From Tissierella simiarum (GTDB lineage Bacteria; Bacillota; Clostridia; Tissierellales; Tissierellaceae), in assembly GCF_018917865.1 (NCBI RefSeq), contig NZ_JAHLPM010000001.1, positions 1-64,000 of the forward strand: a DNA stretch of 64,000 nt, given 5' to 3'. The notes under the pieces were generated by a model that made no database searches, was not told the DNA's origin, and saw only the letters and a list, made by a program, of their open reading frames with translations. The translations under genes and the position numbers were made by a program. Position 1 is the first letter of the stretch. Each line of letters starts with the position of its first letter. This document shows, piece after piece, positions 59,898 through 64,000 of the stretch.

Positions 59898-61568
59898 TTA
59901 GAACAATCCTACTATTTCTCCATTAGGTAAAATGTCTATATTATTAGCCGCTGGAACCTTTGGAAGACCTGGCATTGTCATAATATCTCCTGTTAATGCT
60001 ACTAAGAAGCCTGCACCATTAGATATTTTTATATCTCTCACGGTAATGTTAAATCCTCTAGGTCTGCCTAGTAAAGTTGGATCATCTGAAAAAGAATACT
60101 GAGTTTTTGCCATACAAATTGGCATCTTATCAAAACCAAGTTTTTCTATTTCAGCTATTTGCTTCTCACAACCTTTAGTAAACTCTACTCCAGTTGCTCC
60201 ATATATTTCAGTAGCTATTTTTTCTATTTTAGCTTTTATAGATTCATTCTCATCATATAAAGGTTTAAAGTTGGACGGTTTACTTTCTACAACTTCTACT
60301 ACTTTTTTAGCTAAAGCTTCTCCGCCTTCTCCACCTTTACCCCATACTTCTGTTAATACAGCTTCTGCTCCTAGAGACTTACATTTTTCAATTACATAAT
60401 TAAGTTCTGTTTCTGTATCTGTTGGGAATTTATTTATTGCAACTATAGCTGGCACACCAAATTTTTTAATATTTTCAATATGCTTTTCTAAATTCTCAAA
60501 GCCTCTAGCTAATGCATCAAGATTCTCATTACTTAATTGATCCTTTTTAACTCCACCATGATGTTTTAATGCTCTAACGGTAGCTACTATTACAGCAGCA
60601 TTTGGTTCCAATCCTGCAAATCTACATTTAATATCGAAGAATTTTTCTGCTCCCAAATCTCCACCAAATCCAGCTTCTGTTATTGTATAATCAGCAAGTT
60701 TTAAAGACAGCTTTGTAGCTAATATAGAGTTACATCCATGAGCAATATTTGCAAATGGACCACCATGAATCAATGCAGGTGTATTTTCTAATGTTTGAAC
60801 TATGTTTGGATTTACAGCATCTCTCATAAGTAGTGCTACTGCTCCCTGTGCATTTAAATCTTTAGCAAAAATAGGATTACCATCATAGCTATATGCTACA
60901 ATTATGTCACCAACTCTTGCTTTTAAATCCTCTAGATTCTCAGCCAAGCAGAAAATTGCCATTATTTCTGAAGCTACTGTAATATCAAAACCGTTCTCTC
61001 TAGGTACTCCATTAGTTTTTCCACCTAGTCCGATAACAATTTGTCTCAACGCTCTATCATTCATATCTAAGACACGTTTCCATACTATTCTTCTAGGATC
61101 TATATTTAATTGATTTCCATGATGAATATGGTTGTCTATTAATGCTGATATTAAGTTGTGGGCTGTAGTAATTGCATGGAAGTCTCCTGTAAAATGCAAA
61201 TTAATATCTTCCATAGGAACAACTTGAGCATATCCACCACCTGCAGCTCCGCCCTTTACTCCAAAACTAGGTCCTAATGAAGGTTCTCTAACTGCCGTAA
61301 TAGCAGTTTTCCCAATTCTATTTAATGCCATACTAAGTCCAATATTTACAGTAGTCTTTCCTTCTCCTGCTGGTGTTGGATTGATTGCCGTCACTAAAAC
61401 CAACTTTCCATTAGGCTTATCTTTTAGTTCCTCTAATACATCTAATGAAACTTTAGCTTTATACTTTCCATAATGCTCTAAACGCTCCTCATTTAAGCCA
61501 AGTTTTTCAGCTACCTCTGATATTGGAAGCATCTTAGCTTCTTGTGCAATTTGGACATCGGTTTTCAT
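59898..61568 (-). CDS. fhs: Formate-tetrahydrofolate ligase
   Basis: This 556-aa protein has the P-loop [57 protein letters not shown] and the C-terminal [20 protein letters not shown]. All are standard for Fhs. It makes 10-formyl-tetrahydrofolate from formate with ATP, feeding purine synthesis and, in acetogens or amino-acid fermenters, one-carbon metabolism. It is monocistronic between two terminators. Confidence 0.97.
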   Translation of the reverse strand: MKTDVQIAQEAKMLPISEVAEKLGLNEERLEHYGKYKAKVSLDVLEELKDKPNGKLVLVTAINPTPAGEGKTTVNIGLSMALNRIGKTAITAVREPSLGPSFGVKGGAAGGGYAQVVPMEDINLHFTGDFHAITTAHNLISALIDNHIHHGNQLNIDPRRIVWKRVLDMNDRALRQIVIGLGGKTNGVPRENGFDITVASEIMAIFCLAENLEDLKARVGDIIVAYSYDGNPIFAKDLNAQGAVALLMRDAVNPNIVQTLENTPALIHGGPFANIAHGCNSILATKLSLKLADYTITEAGFGGDLGAEKFFDIKCRFAGLEPNAAVIVATVRALKHHGGVKKDQLSNENLDALARGFENLEKHIENIKKFGVPAIVAINKFPTDTETELNYVIEKCKSLGAEAVLTEVWGKGGEGGEALAKKVVEVVESKPSNFKPLYDENESIKAKIEKIATEIYGATGVEFTKGCEKQIAEIEKLGFDKMPICMAKTQYSFSDDPTLLGRPRGFNITVRDIKISNGAGFLVALTGDIMTMPGLPKVPAANNIDILPNGEIVGLF

Positions 61569-61793
61569 ATTATTTCCTCCCTTTTTTAAATTATTTTATT
61601 TATAATTATTGATGAAAATAATATAGGAAAAGTTCAAATATATTAGATTATATCCTGTTTTTTATTTTATACTAAGAAAAATTAATTATTCATAGAAAAA
61701 TAGTCGATATTATAGTTTAATTAAGTTTCGATGTAAACTATTATAACTATATAGTATTATAACAGAAACTAGCACTTTTGGGAATCTCTTTAT

Positions 61794-61820
61794 TAAAAAA
61801 ACAGGGATCTCTCCCTGTTC
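61794..61820 (-). terminator. Terminator of the purine permease gene
   Basis: The AACAGGGA/TCCCTGTT stem is followed by TTTTTTAAT on the minus strand. Confidence 0.8.
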
Positions 61821-61821
61821 T

Positions 61822-63123
61822 CTACATAAATATAAATCTTAGTACAAATAGAACTGATAATACATACATTACCCAGGATACATCTTTCCATTTTCCAGTA
61901 AGAGTCTTTAATAAAACATATGATACCATACCAAACACTATTCCTTCAGCTATACTGTAAGCAAAAGGCATAGCTATTATAGTTAAAAATGCAGGGATTG
62001 CTTCTGTATAATCATCTAAATCAATTTTTTTAATAGGACTCATCATAAATAATCCTACTATAACCAAAGCTGGTGCTGTAGCTGCAGATGGTACAATTGT
62101 AAATAATGGTGCAAAGAATAAAGCTAATCCAAACATTCCTGCAGTTACTAAAGAAGTTAAACCTGTTCTTCCTCCTTCAGCTACTCCTGAGGCACTTTCA
62201 ACAAAAGTTGTAACTGTACTAGTTCCTAAACAAGCTCCTGCAATAGTACCTACTGCATCAGACATTAAGGCTTTGCTTACTCCTGGTAATCTTCCTTCTT
62301 CATCTAACATATCTGCCTTAGAAGCTACTCCTACTAAGGTTCCTACAGTGTCAAATATATCTACAAATAAAAAAGTAAATACTACAACTATCATTTCAAA
62401 AGAAAAAATTTCTTCAATAGAAACAAATTTAAATGCTACATCTTTTAAAGATGGTGGTAAACCAAAAATATATTTAAATCCTTCTGGTAATACAGTTACC
62501 CCCATAGGGATACCTATTAAAGTTGTAAGTACTATTCCTATTAACAAGGCTCCTTTTACATTCTTAGCCAATAAAATTCCTGTAATAATAATTCCAATGA
62601 TAGCTAATAATGGCGCACTAGCTGTTAGATCCCCCAATTCTACAATGGCTCCTCCAGCTCTAACTATACCTGCTCCTGAAAGTCCAATAAAAGAAATAAA
62701 TAAACCAATTCCTACAGAAACTGCATTTTTTAAATTCATTGGAATAGCGTCAAATATAGCTTCTCTAGCTTTTACAAAGGATAATAATATAAATATAATA
62801 CCTTCAATTAAAACTGCCGTTAAAGCAAATTGCCATGATTTCTGCATAGGTCCAAGTACTACTGAAAAAGTAAAGAAAGCGTTAAGTCCCATGCCTGGTG
62901 CTAATGCGAAAGGAAGTTTTGCATATAAGGCCATTACAAGAGTTGCAATTACAGCAGATAATGCTGTTGCAGTAAATACTCCACCTTTATCCATACCAGC
63001 TTGAGACAATATGTCTGGATTTACTATTAAAATGTAAGCCATGGTCATAAAAGTAGTTATTCCAGCCAATACTTCTGTTTTTACATTTGTCTTATGTTCC
63101 TTTAGTTTGAAAAAATTTTCCAT
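61822..63123 (-). CDS. NCS2-family guanine/hypoxanthine permease
   Basis: This 433-aa protein has 12-14 membrane helices. The N-terminal LKEHKTNVKTEVLAGITTFM, APGMGLNAFFTF and GTSTVTTFVESASGVAEGGR are diagnostic of AzgA/PbuG-type purine permeases. It imports guanine or hypoxanthine by proton symport. It lies 17 bp after purD, so salvage import is co-transcribed with the end of the purine synthesis operon. No purine riboswitch lies directly before it. Confidence 0.92.
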   Translation of the reverse strand: MENFFKLKEHKTNVKTEVLAGITTFMTMAYILIVNPDILSQAGMDKGGVFTATALSAVIATLVMALYAKLPFALAPGMGLNAFFTFSVVLGPMQKSWQFALTAVLIEGIIFILLSFVKAREAIFDAIPMNLKNAVSVGIGLFISFIGLSGAGIVRAGGAIVELGDLTASAPLLAIIGIIITGILLAKNVKGALLIGIVLTTLIGIPMGVTVLPEGFKYIFGLPPSLKDVAFKFVSIEEIFSFEMIVVVFTFLFVDIFDTVGTLVGVASKADMLDEEGRLPGVSKALMSDAVGTIAGACLGTSTVTTFVESASGVAEGGRTGLTSLVTAGMFGLALFFAPLFTIVPSAATAPALVIVGLFMMSPIKKIDLDDYTEAIPAFLTIIAMPFAYSIAEGIVFGMVSYVLLKTLTGKWKDVSWVMYVLSVLFVLRFIFM

Positions 63124-63140
63124 TGGATAATTCCTCCCTG

Positions 63141-64000
63141 TTAATTAATTTTTCCTATGTCTTTTCTATAATAAATTCCATTAAAATGGATTCTATTAAT
63201 ATTATTGTAAATAGTTTCTCTCGCTTGATCTAAAGAATTTCCTAGACTAGTAATAGACATTACTCTACCTCCATTGGTAACTAATTTTCCATCATGATAT
63301 TTTGTACCATTATGGAATAGAATAATATTTTCATCTAAAGTGTCTGTCCCTTTTATTTCAAAACCTTTTTCATAGTCTCCAGGATATCCTTTAGATGTAA
63401 CTACCACAGTAACACATTTTTCTTCTGTCCAAGTTAAATCTTCTTTTTTCAAATCACCATCTATAGTTTTCTGAAATAAATCTACTATGTCTGATTTAAG
63501 TCTAGGTATTAAAACTTCTGTTTCAGGATCTCCAAATCTTACATTGAACTCTAAAACTTTAGGTTCATTATCTACTATCATAAATCCTATAAATAGTATT
63601 CCCCTAAAATCCATATGTTCATCTTCTAGACCAAAGCTAATTTTATTTAAAATATTCTTTTCAATCTTTTTATCTAATTCTTTGTTAAATAAAGGGCTTG
63701 GCGAAAAACATCCTACTCCTCCAGTATTTAGTCCTTTATCTCCATCAAAGATTTTTTTATAATCCTTAGCACTTTCCATAGGAATTATCTTTCCTTCAGT
63801 GACAAAGCATAATAAGGAAGCTTCAACTCCATCTAAAAACTCTTCTATTATTACCTTTTCTCCTTCAGAGCCAAAGATTCTATTCTTTAAAATATTATTT
63901 AAAGTAGTTATAGCTTCTCCTTCACTATTACATATAACTACACCTTTACCTAAACATAATCCATCAGCTTTTATAACCACTGGATAGTTATAGTCTTTTA
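63141..64000 (-). CDS. purD: Phosphoribosylamine-glycine ligase, 3' part (cut by window edge)
   Basis: The frame is open to the right edge. The visible 286 residues start in the ATP-grasp domain (NYPVVIKADGLCLGKGVVIC) and include EFLDGVEASLLCFVTEG, GGVGCFSPSPL, FNVRFGDPETEVLIPRL and the C-terminal GRVMSITSLGNSLDQAR. PurD joins glycine to phosphoribosylamine in step 2 of purine synthesis. About the first third of the protein is outside the window. Confidence 0.95.
   Translation of the reverse strand, partial: KDYNYPVVIKADGLCLGKGVVICNSEGEAITTLNNILKNRIFGSEGEKVIIEEFLDGVEASLLCFVTEGKIIPMESAKDYKKIFDGDKGLNTGGVGCFSPSPLFNKELDKKIEKNILNKISFGLEDEHMDFRGILFIGFMIVDNEPKVLEFNVRFGDPETEVLIPRLKSDIVDLFQKTIDGDLKKEDLTWTEEKCVTVVVTSKGYPGDYEKGFEIKGTDTLDENIILFHNGTKYHDGKLVTNGGRVMSITSLGNSLDQARETIYNNINRIHFNGIYYRKDIGKIN

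Noticed and set aside
61569-61793. Purine or THF riboswitch near fhs and the purine permease
   Set aside because: No conserved core was visible; the stretch is AT-rich with only a terminator at its left end.
62273-63004. 243-residue rightward open frame
   Set aside because: It is the antisense shadow of the purine permease gene, which is complete on the other strand with all family motifs.

Overview
The window is low-GC Firmicute chromosome, most like a spore-forming, anaerobic Clostridia/Tissierellia-type organism. The grounds are AT-rich DNA, AGGAGG-type ribosome sites, a GerMN lipoprotein linked to rph-rdgB, the pcrA-ligA-gatCAB order, formate-tetrahydrofolate ligase, sigma-54 control and small Cys-rich clostridial proteins. 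Species cannot be fixed from the sequence alone. Nearly every gene is on the minus strand.

Bases 1-16845 hold a PBSX/diffocin-like contractile tail cluster, read right to left from a late promoter near 14985. It encodes sheath, tube, tail chaperones with a -1 frameshift site, a tape measure, a LysM protein, baseplate proteins and fibres. No terminase, portal, capsid or integrase gene lies between the regulators and the tail genes, so I read it as an R-type tailocin rather than a prophage. The left window edge cuts it, so lysis genes may lie outside. The tail tip is present twice: baseplate J, tail-tip protein and fibres at 4188-7360, then again at 1-3786, with a broken small gene between them. 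Control sits at 15158-16845: a sigma-region-4-like activator, and a divergent Xre repressor with an ImmA-like partner. Four copies of a 15-bp palindrome (TTAACT-N3-AGTTAA) lie over three predicted promoters.

Bases 16855-21170 carry a P-II-like protein with a cation:proton antiporter, then a sparse stretch of very small genes: a 49-aa hydrophobic peptide, a holin-like protein, a tiny gene with an in-frame TAG, a DUF2508-like protein, a Cys-rich protein and a 51-aa membrane protein.

Bases 21065-30971 are a peptide-uptake and amidohydrolase operon (oppB-oppC-oppD-oppF-oppA and two amidohydrolase paralogues). It has a clear sigma-54 -24/-12 promoter at 29382-29397, a dyad that fits an enhancer site at 29511-29526, and its own PAS/AAA+/Fis activator upstream. 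One amidohydrolase has lost its HxH metal motif.

Bases 31200-35000 are an accessory zone with much gene debris: an ISL3 transposase remnant, a frameshifted secreted protein, two unrelated gene fragments joined, and an ABC exporter lacking its ATPase domain. Intact DUF1259 and cupin genes are interspersed. The zone ends at a tRNA-Arg gene. A metallophosphoesterase gene and a five-gene tRNA cluster (Gly, Arg, His, Lys, Leu) follow.

Bases 36789-53792 are core genes: rph-rdgB-yfcE, gerM, an AMIN-domain amidase, an AIR-synthase-like protein, gatCAB, an exported SAM-hydrolase-family protein, ligA and pcrA. PcrA contains a 362-aa intein with a GIY-YIG-like insert. Bases 54036-64000 hold two related signalling proteins (GGDEF-AraC and GGDEF), a soluble chemoreceptor with a CZB zinc domain, an MFS transporter, a TrpR-like regulator, fhs, a purine permease and the 3' part of purD.
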